Counted from the first letter of the stretch, positions 1-10,725 are shown. The stretch: DNA of 64,000 nucleotides from Deltaproteobacteria bacterium (GCA_024276465.1 JAJRXD010000081.1:1-64000), one strand, 5' to 3'. Notes: generated by a model not told the origin, from the sequence alone. Program-made: numbers and translations.

Positions 1-6
1 CGCAGC

Positions 7-182
7 CGGCAATGAGTGTCTTTCTGCAGATGAAGGGTCCAAACTGTTTGAGGCACGGCCTTTGTGCCGTGGCGAGTTTTTGGACCCGCTGCAGAAGATG
101 CTCTTTGCCGGGAAGCCGCAGGCCAAGGTGCGGGGTGCCTTTTCTTTTGGTACTTTTCTTTGGAGCAAGCAAAGAAAAGTAC
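7..182. repeat. Compound palindromic intergenic repeat
   Basis: Positions about 8-113 form one long imperfect palindrome. The outer arms are CCGGCAATGAG...CTGCAG and CTGCAG...CTCTTTGCCGG, the middle arms are GGGTCCAAA and TTTGGACCC, and the core is CACGGC/GCCGTG. A second hairpin at 150-182 is perfect: GTACTTTTCTTTG, a 7-base loop, then CAAAGAAAAGTAC. Stretches of this kind recur between genes in many proteobacterial genomes and give spurious ORFs. No coding role is seen. Confidence 0.75.
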
Positions 183-219
183 GTATCTGCTACTATCGTT
201 AAATACTCAGGATCACTGA

Positions 220-423
220 TCCTTAATCTGTTATGAAATTTTTGGGGAAACTCCTGCAAAAGGTCCGCTTGACTGGAAACTGTTTTTGCGGTACTGTTTT
301 CAGTCTCAGGCAGTTGCAGGACAGGTTTCAGGTGAGGGCATTGCTCTGCCTCTTGCAACAGTAAAAAGGTCAGAAAAAAACTTTAAAGCCATACACTCAG
401 CAAAAGGGGAAACAGATCCATGA
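220..423 (+). pseudogene. C-terminal ORF remnant upstream of the flavodiiron gene
   Basis: A reading frame is open from 220, just after a stop at 217-219, to a TGA at 421-423. It gives about 67 protein-like residues ending in AKGETDP but has no plausible start codon. Its stop overlaps the ATG at 420 as ATGA, the usual sign of translational coupling to the next gene. The best reading is the tail of a gene whose front was lost where the palindromic repeat at 7-182 now lies. The family is not recognised. The frame could also be open by chance. Confidence 0.35.
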
Positions 424-1610
424 AAGTTCAATTAAAAAACAGCGTTTACTGGGTAGGGGCAATCGACTGGAATCTCAGGGATTTCCACGGCTATATAACC
501 GGCCGGGGTGCAACATATAACAGCTACCTGATTGTTGATGAAAAAATCACCCTGGTTGACGGGGTAAAAAAGCCTTTTGTCGGGGAATGGCTGGGAAGAA
601 TAAAACAGATTGTTGATCCAGGGAAAATAGACTACCTCATATGCAACCACATTGAGCCTGATCATTCAGGCTCTCTTCCTGAATTTGTAAAACAGTTTCC
701 TGAAGTAAAAATATTTTCAACAAAAATGGCCCGGGCAGGTCTCGCAAAGTATTACGGCAGCGGCCTTCCTGTTGAAACAGTCAAAACTGGCGATACCCTG
801 AAGCTTGGCAGAAAGACCCTTCATTTTCTGGAAATTCCCATGGTTCACTGGCCTGACAGCATGGTGACCTATATTCCGGAAGACAAGCTCCTTCTTTCTA
901 ACGATGCTTTTGGACAGCATCTTGCTTCAACCGGCCGGTTTGACGATGAGGCTGATCAGGAGGAGATTATGTTTGAGGCCCAAAAATATTATGCCAATCT
1001 TCTTATCCATCTTTCACCCCTGATCCAGACCATCCTGAAAAAGATCTCGGAACTCAAACTGGAGATTGACATGATCGCGCCCAGCCATGGAATCATATGG
1101 AGAAAAGACCCCGGCAAAATCATACAGGCATATAATGACTGGAGCCTTTTCAAGGCAAAAGATAAAGTCATAGTAATTTATGATACCATGTGGAAAAGCA
1201 CCGAAAAAATGGCAAACACTCTGGTTCATGCCATTGCAAACAGCGGAATTGCAGCCAAACCCCTGAAGCTTCGGGAAAACCATCGCAGCGACATTATGAT
1301 GGAGGTTCTTGATTCAAAGGGGATCCTCATAGGCTCGCCCACGCTACACAGAAACATATTCCCGACTGTTGCAGACTTTTTGTGTTATTTAAAAGGCCTT
1401 AAGCCGCAAAAGAAGTTCGCCGCAGCCTTTGGGTCCTATGGATGGAGCGGCGAAGCTGTTAATAATATAATCGATATGCTGCATGAGGTTCAGCTGGATG
1501 TGATTGACCCGGGTGTCAAGGCCCGTTACGTGCCCGATGACAGCGAAAACAGCCAGCTGTTGTCCCTTGCCGAAAAAATGGTGTCAAAAATCAGAGACAA
1601 AAAAGAATAA
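420..1610 (+). CDS. fprA: A-type flavodiiron protein (FprA-like)
   Basis: This cytoplasmic enzyme would reduce O2 to water or NO to N2O, protecting an anaerobe. The N-terminal half (about 1-250) is a metallo-beta-lactamase fold carrying the diiron ligands: the HIEPDHSGS motif near residue 80, MVHWPDS near 141, SNDAFGQH near 160 and PSHGIIW near 224. The C-terminal part (about 250-396) is a flavodoxin domain with the FMN loop at IYDTMWKSTEKMA. At 396 residues it has the normal length and no extra rubredoxin or reductase domain, so it needs a separate electron donor. The start at 420 has AAGGGG upstream and overlaps the stop of a truncated frame. A CCCGGG hairpin at 1895-1914 separates it from the convergent NfnAB gene. 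Confidence 0.93.
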   Translation: MKVQLKNSVYWVGAIDWNLRDFHGYITGRGATYNSYLIVDEKITLVDGVKKPFVGEWLGRIKQIVDPGKIDYLICNHIEPDHSGSLPEFVKQFPEVKIFSTKMARAGLAKYYGSGLPVETVKTGDTLKLGRKTLHFLEIPMVHWPDSMVTYIPEDKLLLSNDAFGQHLASTGRFDDEADQEEIMFEAQKYYANLLIHLSPLIQTILKKISELKLEIDMIAPSHGIIWRKDPGKIIQAYNDWSLFKAKDKVIVIYDTMWKSTEKMANTLVHAIANSGIAAKPLKLRENHRSDIMMEVLDSKGILIGSPTLHRNIFPTVADFLCYLKGLKPQKKFAAAFGSYGWSGEAVNNIIDMLHEVQLDVIDPGVKARYVPDDSENSQLLSLAEKMVSKIRDKKE

Positions 1611-1696
1611 CACTTTCACAGAGGCGGGGATTTGAAGCAGGCCAAAGGACTGTTTTTGATGGAACCCGACTCGAACATGAGACAGGAACTGGCAAA

Positions 1697-1903
1697 TTGG
1701 AGCCTCATGTTAAAAAACATCCCTGTCCTTACTGTAACTTCTGTCAGTTCTGCCCGAAGACACGCTGCACTGCCTGCAGGAAACAGTGTCGCAGGCCTGC
1801 CAGGATGAGCTTTGAGGAACAAATCAATCTTTTTGAAAAGAAAAACAGGGGGTGCCGTAATCCTGAAAAGCCCATTTTTTACAAAAAACACAAACCCGGG
1901 TAA
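1697..1903 (+). CDS. Small Cys-rich zinc-ribbon-like protein (uncertain)
   Basis: This 68-residue frame starts at a TTG and carries a dense cysteine cluster (CPYCNFCQFCPKTRCTACRKQC) in residues 10-31, followed by a charged helix. Spaced CxxC pairs suggest a zinc- or metal-binding knuckle. No family is recognised. The start is weak. A second frame (TTG 1632 or ATG 1659, after a GAGGCGGGG ribosome-site-like stretch) runs into the same region and could be the true N terminus if a one-base shift separated them. The gene sits between the flavodiiron gene and the terminator hairpin, so it may be a third-order product of that transcript or simply non-coding. Confidence 0.35.
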   Translation: MEPHVKKHPCPYCNFCQFCPKTRCTACRKQCRRPARMSFEEQINLFEKKNRGCRNPEKPIFYKKHKPG

Positions 1904-1919
1904 ACAAACCCGGGCTTTT
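1895..1919. terminator. Bidirectional hairpin between convergent genes
   Basis: CCCGGGT (1895-1901), a 6-base loop AAACAA and ACCCGGG (1908-1914) form a perfect 7-bp stem followed by CTTTT. It lies between the plus-strand flavodiiron transcript and the end of the minus-strand NfnAB gene, where a shared terminator is expected. Confidence 0.7.
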
Positions 1920-1956
1920 CAGTAGCGATTGCAGCATAGGCGACGTTGTGGAGCGG

Positions 1957-4260
1957 TTATCCTGTTTTTTCTCCCCTCAGATAGGCATTGATTGCCCGTG
2001 CTGCGTTTCGACCTGCCCCCATTGCCAGTATAACCGTTGCTGCCCCGGTAACAATGTCACCACCGGCAAAAACCCCTTTAAGGTTTGTCTGGCCTGTTTC
2101 AGGATCAGCAATTATGTTGCCATTCTTGTTCGTGCCAAGGTCTCTGGTCTGGCGTGTCAGCAGGGGGTTTGGACCCTGGCCAATAGCAATGATAACAACA
2201 TCCACTGGAACCACATGCTCAGAACCTTCTATGGGTACAGGTCGCCTGCGGCCTGAGTCATCCGGCTCGCCCAGTTCCATTTTCAGGCATTTCACACCAG
2301 ACAGCCAGCCCTTGCCGTCATCCATAAAACCAACCGGGCTTGTCAGCATGCGAAAATCAACACCCTCCTCCTCGGCGTGTTCAATCTCTTCGGCACGTGC
2401 CGGCAATTCTTCTCTGGACCGGCGGTAGATGCAGTATACTTTCTTTGCACCTAACCGCAGGGAGACACGTGCTGCATCCATTGCCACGTTACCCCCACCT
2501 ATCACTGCCATGGTATCTGCAATGCGCACGGGAGTGTTATATTCGGGAAACTTGTCAGCTTTCATTAAATTGACCCGGGTCAGAAATTCATTTGCACTGT
2601 AAACTCCATTGAGGTTTTCACCGGGAATATTTAAAAAATAAGGCAGCCCTGCTCCGGTTCCAATAAAAACAGCATCAAAACCCTCACTGGTCAACAGCTC
2701 CTGCAAACTCATGGCTCTTCCGACAACAAAGCTTGTGTGTATTTTAACACCAAGCTTGCTGATGTAGTCGATCTCGCGCTGTACGACTGCTTTTGGCATC
2801 CTGAACTCCGGGATACCGTACATCAGAACACCACCCGGCTTGTGAAATGCTTCAAAAATGACAACCTGATGCCCCTCTTTTGCCAGGTCAGCTGCAGCTG
2901 CAAGCCCTGCCGGTCCGGAACCAATCACTGCCACACGGTTGCCTGATGGCAGTGCTCTGACAATATGCTGGTCGCCGGCATGCTCTGTTTCATAGTCTGC
3001 GACAAAGCGCTCCAGGCGGCCAATTGCTACAGCATTGTTCTTTTTTGCTAAAACACAGAACTTTTCACACTGTGATTCCTGGGGGCAAACGCGCCCGCAT
3101 ACCGCCGGAAGGCTGTTAACGCTTTTTATTGCCTCAGCAGCTTTAATAAAGCTGCCCTCAGATACAAGTTTAATAAATTTCGGGATCGGAACTTCCACTG
3201 GACAGCCCTCGATGCAAGGGTGCTTTTTGCATTGCAGGCACCGCGAGGCTTCCATTCGGGCCATTCTGGGAGAGTAACCCAGGGCAACTTCATCAAAGGT
3301 GCTTACCCGGATTCGCGGGTCATGACAGGGCATGTCCACACGCTTTTTTGTCTTCTCCAGTGTTTCCCTTTCTCCGGAAACAACAGAATAATCCCACATC
3401 GCCCTGTTTTCCTCAGACACATACACTGACTGACGGGTCATCAGTTCCCTGAAGTTGACTTTATGACCATCAAATTCAGGGCCTTCTACACAGACAAACC
3501 TTGTTTCGCCTCCAACATCCACACGGCAGGCACCACACATGCCTGTGCCGTCGACCATAATCGAGTTGAGGCTTACTTCTGTGTGCAGTTTGTGCGGCTC
3601 GGTTACCCTGCATACAGCAGACATCATTATCACCGGACCAATAGCCCATACGCGTTTAACCGTCTCATCGCTTTTCAACAGATCCTCAAGAGCCTGTGTG
3701 ACAAAACCCTTGCGCCCGTAAGAGCCATTATCAGTGCAGATAATCAGTTCTTCGCTGATGGCTCTCATCTGCTCTTCCATAATAATCAGATCTTTATCCC
3801 GTGCGCCTATGATCGAGATAACACGGTTGCCAGCTTCATGCAGTGCACGGGCAATAGGATAGACCGGGGCCACCCCCACCCCTCCGCCCACGCAGACCAC
3901 GGTTCCGTAGTTCATAATGTTTGAAGGTTCTCCAAGAGGGCCTACCAGATCAAGAATCAAATCACCTGTGTTGAGCCGTGCCAGCCGGCGAGTAGAAGCA
4001 CCAACGGTTTGAAAAATAATGGTGATCCAGCCCTCTTCCCTGTTAAAATCAGCTATTGTCAATGGCAGACGCTCGGCCTTCTCGTCAGTACGTAAAACTA
4101 TAAACTGCCCCGGCCTTGTCTTTGCCGCTAACAGCGGCGCTTTGAGCCTGAACTGGACAACATCTGTTGACAGGTCAAGGCGGTCAAGAATTCGTGTGTT
4201 ATGAAAGCCGGTATATTGACAGGGATGTTTTGCTGAATTCGCGGCAGTGTTTGTTTCCAT
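1957..4260 (-). CDS. nfnAB: Fused NfnAB-type NADH-dependent ferredoxin:NADP+ oxidoreductase
   Basis: The protein joins both Nfn subunits in one 767-residue chain. Residues about 15-235 are a ferredoxin-NADP reductase-like FAD/NAD domain of the NfnA/SudB type. A [2Fe-2S] site follows (GMCGACRV plus a later Cys near VCVEGPEFDG). From about 300 onwards it is NfnB/glutamate-synthase-small-subunit-like: Cys clusters CLQCKKHPCIEGCP and CGRVCPQESQCEKFC for [4Fe-4S] centres, the FAD fingerprint VAVIGSGPAGLAAA and the NADP fingerprint AVIGGGNVAMDAA. Known Nfn enzymes balance NADH, NADPH and ferredoxin by electron bifurcation in the cytoplasm. Fused versions occur in anaerobes. A short gap of 26 bases separates it from the upstream receiver-domain gene, so the two are probably co-transcribed. 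A sulfide dehydrogenase-like role (SudAB) cannot be excluded. Confidence 0.88.
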   Translation of the reverse strand: METNTAANSAKHPCQYTGFHNTRILDRLDLSTDVVQFRLKAPLLAAKTRPGQFIVLRTDEKAERLPLTIADFNREEGWITIIFQTVGASTRRLARLNTGDLILDLVGPLGEPSNIMNYGTVVCVGGGVGVAPVYPIARALHEAGNRVISIIGARDKDLIIMEEQMRAISEELIICTDNGSYGRKGFVTQALEDLLKSDETVKRVWAIGPVIMMSAVCRVTEPHKLHTEVSLNSIMVDGTGMCGACRVDVGGETRFVCVEGPEFDGHKVNFRELMTRQSVYVSEENRAMWDYSVVSGERETLEKTKKRVDMPCHDPRIRVSTFDEVALGYSPRMARMEASRCLQCKKHPCIEGCPVEVPIPKFIKLVSEGSFIKAAEAIKSVNSLPAVCGRVCPQESQCEKFCVLAKKNNAVAIGRLERFVADYETEHAGDQHIVRALPSGNRVAVIGSGPAGLAAAADLAKEGHQVVIFEAFHKPGGVLMYGIPEFRMPKAVVQREIDYISKLGVKIHTSFVVGRAMSLQELLTSEGFDAVFIGTGAGLPYFLNIPGENLNGVYSANEFLTRVNLMKADKFPEYNTPVRIADTMAVIGGGNVAMDAARVSLRLGAKKVYCIYRRSREELPARAEEIEHAEEEGVDFRMLTSPVGFMDDGKGWLSGVKCLKMELGEPDDSGRRRPVPIEGSEHVVPVDVVIIAIGQGPNPLLTRQTRDLGTNKNGNIIADPETGQTNLKGVFAGGDIVTGAATVILAMGAGRNAARAINAYLRGEKTG

Positions 4261-4286
4261 ACAGCAGGGTTTCCTTTTTCTTCAAA

Positions 4287-4697
4287 TTAGTCTGTCTCCT
4301 GGTTTTTCATCTCCAGAAGTTCACGTATTTTAGGAAGGAGTGTTTTTGGGTCGCAGGGTTTTTCCAGAAAAGCATATGTTTTCATCCAGTGGCCGTCTCT
4401 TTCCTGATCATAAGCAATTCCTGTTTGCTCCAGCGCTGATGAAAGCATGATTACCGGAATATCCCGGGTAGCCGGACTGCCCTTTATTGCCCTGGCTACG
4501 GTAAAGCCTGTATCGTGGCTTTCTATCATCAGGTCAAGCAAAATCAGGTCCGGCCTGTCAAGTCCAACACGTTCAAGGCCTTCTTTGCCGGTCTTTGCTG
4601 AAATTACCTCAAATCCTTCGGGTTCAAGAAATTCTTTTACCTGAAGAATTAAATCTTTATCATCATCAATAATCAGAATCCTGTTTTTTTTGTCCAT
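4287..4697 (-). CDS. Single-domain response regulator (receiver only)
   Basis: This 136-residue protein is a CheY-type receiver with no output domain. The acidic pocket is IIDDDKD near residue 10, the phosphorylatable Asp is in LILLDLM near 55, the conserved Ser/Thr switch is MLSSA near 86, and the conserved Lys is in FLEKPCDP near 113. Such solo receivers pass a phosphate or a conformational signal to a partner protein. No kinase is nearby. It lies 26 bases upstream of the fused NfnAB gene on the same strand, which suggests one transcript and a possible link to redox control, though that link is an inference. Confidence 0.85.
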   Translation of the reverse strand: MDKKNRILIIDDDKDLILQVKEFLEPEGFEVISAKTGKEGLERVGLDRPDLILLDLMIESHDTGFTVARAIKGSPATRDIPVIMLSSALEQTGIAYDQERDGHWMKTYAFLEKPCDPKTLLPKIRELLEMKNQETD

Positions 4698-6353
<1,656 letters not shown>

Positions 6354-6367
6354 CTTCTGCAAATAAA

Positions 6368-7192
6368 ATGCTACAGTTTTTTTTAAAAAGAAAAAGATTC
6401 TTCTTTTTGCTGGTTTTGTTTATTGTCTCTTTAAGCCTTTTTGCCAGGGATGTTGAAAAAAGAAAACAGTACAATATCTTTGACAGGCTGTTTTTAGAAT
6501 TGTTCAGTCCTCCTTTAAAGTTCAGTACCCGGTTAATAAACAGATCCCTCATGCTGTGGGATAAATATTTTTTTCTTGTAAACCTCAAAAAGGAAAACTC
6601 CCTTCTTAAAGAATCTCTGAGAAAACTTGAAATAGAAAACATGCTGCAAAGAGAGTCTGCTCTTGAAAACAGACGTCTGAGGAAGCTTCTTTCTTTTAAG
6701 AAAAAATTTTCATATAAAATTTTACCAGCAGAAATAATAGGCAGGGATCCCTCCAGCTGGTTTAAAACCATACTGGTTGATAAAGGAATTACGTCGGGCA
6801 TTTTCCGCGGGGCAGGAATCATCACACCAAGAGGGATTGTTGGCAAGATCATCAATGTTTCCGGCAACACAGCAAAAGCTTTGCTTATTACTGATGTGAA
6901 CAGCTCTGTTGATGCGCTGGTTAAAAGAACCCGGGCAAGAGGAATTGTTGAAGGCAACAGTGAAAACAGTTGCAAACTTAGTTATGTTTTAAAAACAGAA
7001 GACATAAAAACCGGTGATGTTATTATCAGTTCCGGTTTACATGGCATATACCCCAAAGGGGTTTTAATAGGGAAAGTTTCCGGTGTCGTTAAAAACAGGC
7101 CGGGTTTTTTCCTTTTTATTCAAGTTAAACCTTCTGTGGACTTTTCAAAACTCAACGAGGTCTTAATTGTTTTGAAAAAAAAACAGCCATAA
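6368..7192 (+). CDS. mreC: Rod-shape-determining protein MreC
   Basis: MreC is a periplasmic scaffold anchored in the inner membrane that links MreB and MreD to PBP2. The 274-residue protein has a short basic N terminus, one membrane helix (about 12-30), a coiled coil (about 70-105, rich in Lys, Glu and Leu) and then the beta-barrel MreC domain. Typical motifs include AEIIGRDPSSWFKTILVDKG near 119 and GIVGKIINVSGNTAKALLITD near 158. It sits 14 bases after mreB and 8 bases before mreD. Confidence 0.95.
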   Translation: MLQFFLKRKRFFFLLVLFIVSLSLFARDVEKRKQYNIFDRLFLELFSPPLKFSTRLINRSLMLWDKYFFLVNLKKENSLLKESLRKLEIENMLQRESALENRRLRKLLSFKKKFSYKILPAEIIGRDPSSWFKTILVDKGITSGIFRGAGIITPRGIVGKIINVSGNTAKALLITDVNSSVDALVKRTRARGIVEGNSENSCKLSYVLKTEDIKTGDVIISSGLHGIYPKGVLIGKVSGVVKNRPGFFLFIQVKPSVDFSKLNEVLIVLKKKQP

Positions 7193-7200
7193 CATAACTG

Positions 7201-7710
7201 ATGATTTTAAAAAGATTTCTGTTTTTTGTTACTGGCTTTGTTCTTCTTTTTTTTCAGGTCCATCCTTATATTCCCTCTGGAAAAAACGGAATAAGACCAG
7301 AAATATTGTTGGGCTTTGTAATATATATCGGTATTAATTATCCCTTATATAAAGGGGCTCTTGCCTGTTTTGTTTTAGGGTATTGCTTTGATGTGGTTTC
7401 CGGTGCCAATTCAGGCCTTTATTCCGTCATTTATCTTAACATTTTAATTATTATAAAATTTCTGCAGAAATTTTTTAATTTTGAAACAAAAACAGAGCTT
7501 TTTTTTCTTTTTTTTGTCTGTCTTTTAGTTAAAATTATTTTAATATTCTTATCCTTTTTTCTTGTTTATGAATATAATGTTTTTGTCTTTAAAAGAAGTT
7601 TTTTAATTGAGACTCTTTATTCCTTATTGCTTTTTCCTGTAGTCTTCTCGGGAATACAGAAAATTTTTAACAGCCAGAATACAACAACAAATAATGCCGT
7701 TAAATTTTAA
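7201..7710 (+). CDS. mreD: Rod-shape-determining protein MreD
   Basis: MreD is a small inner-membrane protein of the elongasome. The 169-residue product is almost entirely hydrophobic, with about five predicted membrane segments, and includes the family-typical stretch GYCFDVVSGANSGLYSVIY (helix about 58-78). The gene uses ATG 7201 directly after the mreC stop and its 3' end overlaps the PBP2 start by 17 bases, which suggests coupled translation. Confidence 0.92.
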   Translation: MILKRFLFFVTGFVLLFFQVHPYIPSGKNGIRPEILLGFVIYIGINYPLYKGALACFVLGYCFDVVSGANSGLYSVIYLNILIIIKFLQKFFNFETKTELFFLFFVCLLVKIILIFLSFFLVYEYNVFVFKRSFLIETLYSLLLFPVVFSGIQKIFNSQNTTTNNAVKF

Positions 7711-9505
7711 TGAAAATATTATAGAAAAAACCCTCAACAAAAAAATCCGTCTTTCTGTTATTTTAATAGTTTTTGCCTTTTTCTTTCTGTTTCTCAGATT
7801 GTGGTATCTTCAAATACTCAAAGGGAGCAAATATATTGAACTGTCAACAAATAACAGAATCCGGGTAACAAAAACTCCTGCACCAAGAGGGATTATTTAT
7901 TCAAAAAACAGGGATATTTTAGTAAAGAGTACGCCTTCGTTTGATCTGAATTTAATTCTCCAGGATGTTTCTGATCTTGAAAAAACCCTGACGGAAGTTT
8001 CTGGTCTTTTGAAATTTGACATAAATGATTTGAAGAAAAAAGTTGAAAAAAGAAAAGGCCACCCCCCTTTTGAGCCAATAACCCTTAGAAAAGAATTGAC
8101 CTGGAATGAAATGAGTCTTGTCCTGTCTAAAAAAACGGACCTCCAGGGGCTTACTATAGATGTTGTCCCAAAAAGGCTGTACTGCCTGGGCTGTTTTGCC
8201 CCCCATGTTTTCGGTTTTTTAGGGGAGGTTAATCAAAAAGAGATACAGGAACAAAACGGCCTGGATTACTCCCCGGGTGACCTTGTTGGAAAATACGGTC
8301 TTGAAAAGTGGGGCGAGAAGTATTTGAGGGGCCAAAAAGGCGGTCTGCAGACCGAGGTTGATGTTTTGGGAAACAAAAAGAAGATACTTGCTGAGATAGA
8401 ACCGGTTCCTGGAAAAAACATTTTTGTTTCCATAGATCCGGAAACACAAAAAACCGCCGAGAATCTGCTGAAAGACAAAACAGGTGCTGTGGTTGCTTTG
8501 AACCCTCAAAACGGGGATGTGCTTGTGCTTGCAAGCTCTCCGGCCTTTGACTCTAATCTTTTTGCAAGAGGAATAAAGTACAATGAGTGGGAAAAACTTA
8601 TTGAAAATCCTTTTCATCCCCTTTTGAATAAAGCAATCCAGTGTCAACAGCCCCCGGGTTCTGTTTTTAAAATAGTAACTGCAATAGCTGCGCTTGAAGA
8701 AAAAGCTGTGGATAAAAAACAAAAATTTTTCTGTCCGGGTTTCTTTAAGCTGGGAAACCGCAGATTCAACTGCTGGAAAAGAGGAGGGCATGGCTGGATG
8801 AACCTGAAACAGGCTCTTGTACAGTCTTGTGATTGTTTTTTTTACAACCTTGCTCTGCATCTTGATGTTGACAAAATTGCCTATTATGCAAAATTGTTCG
8901 GCTTTGGTGAGGCAACCGGCATTGATCTGGAAGGCGAAAAAAGGGGGCTTGTTCCGACAAAAAAATGGAAAAAAAAAAAGTATGGAACCCCGTGGCAGAA
9001 AGGGGAAACATTTAACATGTCAATCGGCCAGGGCTTTTTGTTAACAACGCCAATCCAGATAGCAACTTTCTTTTCCGGTATAGCAACAGGAGTAACAATT
9101 CCAAAACCAAGAATTGTTCTGAGAATAGAGGGAAATAATTACAAAAAAATCTTTCCCCCGGCTGTTTTAAAAAAAATTTCTATTTCCGGCGAAACTCTTT
9201 CCTTCATACAGGAGGCTCTTGTTCTGGTTGTTAATTCGGAAAAAGGGACTGGCCGCAAAGCAAGGCTGAACAGCGTCACTGTTGCAGGAAAAACCGGTAC
9301 AGCTCAGGTTATCAGCAAGAAAGTTGATTTTGAGGATAAAGATGTTCCCTTGCGTTTTAAGGATCATGCCTGGTTTGTTTCCTTTGCTCCTGCAGAACAA
9401 CCTGCTATTGTGGTTGCTGTCTTTATTGAAAATGGAGGAAGTGGTGGCAGTGTTGCTGCTCCTGTTGCCAGAGAAATAATAAAAAAATATCTGTCTAAAA
9501 ATTAA
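7694..9505 (+). CDS. mrdA: Penicillin-binding protein 2 (elongasome transpeptidase)
   Basis: PBP2 cross-links peptidoglycan during cylinder growth together with RodA. The 603-residue protein has an N-terminal membrane anchor (about 20-38), a PBP dimer/pedestal domain (about 50-220) and a transpeptidase domain (about 245-600). Active-site motifs are visible: SxxK as PPGSVFKIV near 325, SxN-type as SCDCFFYN near 379, and KTGT in VAGKTGTAQV near 534. Its start lies inside the end of mreD. The ORF ends 69 bases before rodA. Confidence 0.95.
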   Translation: MPLNFNENIIEKTLNKKIRLSVILIVFAFFFLFLRLWYLQILKGSKYIELSTNNRIRVTKTPAPRGIIYSKNRDILVKSTPSFDLNLILQDVSDLEKTLTEVSGLLKFDINDLKKKVEKRKGHPPFEPITLRKELTWNEMSLVLSKKTDLQGLTIDVVPKRLYCLGCFAPHVFGFLGEVNQKEIQEQNGLDYSPGDLVGKYGLEKWGEKYLRGQKGGLQTEVDVLGNKKKILAEIEPVPGKNIFVSIDPETQKTAENLLKDKTGAVVALNPQNGDVLVLASSPAFDSNLFARGIKYNEWEKLIENPFHPLLNKAIQCQQPPGSVFKIVTAIAALEEKAVDKKQKFFCPGFFKLGNRRFNCWKRGGHGWMNLKQALVQSCDCFFYNLALHLDVDKIAYYAKLFGFGEATGIDLEGEKRGLVPTKKWKKKKYGTPWQKGETFNMSIGQGFLLTTPIQIATFFSGIATGVTIPKPRIVLRIEGNNYKKIFPPAVLKKISISGETLSFIQEALVLVVNSEKGTGRKARLNSVTVAGKTGTAQVISKKVDFEDKDVPLRFKDHAWFVSFAPAEQPAIVVAVFIENGGSGGSVAAPVAREIIKKYLSKN

Positions 9506-9574
9506 TCTGTTGGCGGGTTCTTAACGGGCTGTTGCCCGGACTTTAATAAACTTTTAGCTTTTTAATGACTTTTA

Positions 9575-10669
9575 ATGTTTGACAGAAGATTAATAATTAA
9601 TTTTGACTTTTTTTTTCTTCTCCTTGTTTTGCTGTTGTCCTTTCTGGGTTTAATGAACCTGAAAAGCATCTGTTCCTCATATTCAGCTCCCCTTTCTCTT
9701 TTTTATTACAGACAGGCTTACTGGCTGTTATTCGGGCTGCTGGTTTTGTTTGTAATTGTAAATGTAAATTACATTAATATTGTTAGATACGCCTATTATT
9801 TTCATCTTTTTTCCCTTTTTCTTTTGTTTGCTGTTCTGTTTTTTGGAAAAACAAAATTTGGTTCCCAGCGCTGGTTATCTCTGTGGGGGTTTTCCTTACA
9901 GCCTTCTGAATTAGCAAAAATCACTTTCATTCTTGCTTTATCTAAATTCTTTTCTGAAAATATTTCTCAAACACCATATACTTTCAGGGATCTTTTTTTT
10001 CCTTTTTTTATTCTTTTAATTACTTTTTTCCCCATATATTTACAACCAGACCTGGGAACAGCCGGGATAATTGTTCTGATTTTTTTCTCTATGCTTTTCT
10101 TTCTTAATATAAGCAAAAAAACAATTTATTGTTTTTTTGCTCTTGTTTTGGTTTGTTTGCCTTTTTTCTGGTTTGTTCTTAAAGATTATCAGAAAAGGAG
10201 GATTCTTGTTTTCCTTAACCCTGAACTTGATCCTCTCAATGCCGGTTATCAGGTAATTCAATCAAAGATTGCTGTGGGTTCAGGGGGGTTTTTCGGAAAA
10301 GGTTTTATGTTAGGGACTCAAAGCCGCCTTCGTTTTTTACCAGAGCAGCATACGGATTTTGTCTTTTCTGTCTGGGCTGAAGAATGGGGTTTTATTGGGT
10401 GTCTTGTTTTTTTGTTGATCTGTTTTTTTATAATTTATCGTTCTTTAAGCATTGCCTATAATTCTAAAACTGTTTCCGGTACCTTTGTTTCTCTGGGTAT
10501 TGCCTTTCTTTTTTTCTGGCATTTTTTAATCAATGTTTTTATGACTTTGGGTCTTTTTCCTGTTGTCGGGGTTACTCTGCCTTTTTTCAGTTATGGGGGT
10601 TCTTCTGTAATAACCTTCATGATTGGGATCAGCCTTCTGCTTAATATAAATATGAGAAAATTTAAATAG
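9575..10669 (+). CDS. rodA: Rod-shape glycosyltransferase RodA (SEDS family)
   Basis: RodA is the SEDS-family lipid II polymerase that works with PBP2. The 364-residue sequence has about ten membrane helices. Family motifs are visible: GSQRWLSLWGFSLQPSELAK near 92, QPDLGTAGI near 156, and the catalytic-loop region with LPEQHTDFVFSVWAEEWGF near 253 (the essential Asp is in HTDF), then LPFFSYGGSS near 337. The ATG is preceded by a weak ribosome site in an AT-rich spacer. It closes the rod-shape operon and is followed by the palindrome at 10726-10780. Confidence 0.95.
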   Translation: MFDRRLIINFDFFFLLLVLLLSFLGLMNLKSICSSYSAPLSLFYYRQAYWLLFGLLVLFVIVNVNYINIVRYAYYFHLFSLFLLFAVLFFGKTKFGSQRWLSLWGFSLQPSELAKITFILALSKFFSENISQTPYTFRDLFFPFFILLITFFPIYLQPDLGTAGIIVLIFFSMLFFLNISKKTIYCFFALVLVCLPFFWFVLKDYQKRRILVFLNPELDPLNAGYQVIQSKIAVGSGGFFGKGFMLGTQSRLRFLPEQHTDFVFSVWAEEWGFIGCLVFLLICFFIIYRSLSIAYNSKTVSGTFVSLGIAFLFFWHFLINVFMTLGLFPVVGVTLPFFSYGGSSVITFMIGISLLLNINMRKFK

Positions 10670-10725
10670 TCTTTTAGCGGAAATCTCTTGCAAATGCTTC
10701 TTCTGTTTTATAAAGTTAGAGAGAT

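Noticed and set aside
12-236. 74-codon frame at the left edge
   Set aside because: It lies inside a long palindromic repeat with two hairpins, so its frame is a product of the repeat.
1616-1891. 91-codon minus-strand frame after the flavodiiron gene
   Set aside because: Shadow of the plus-strand Cys-rich region with no motif of its own.
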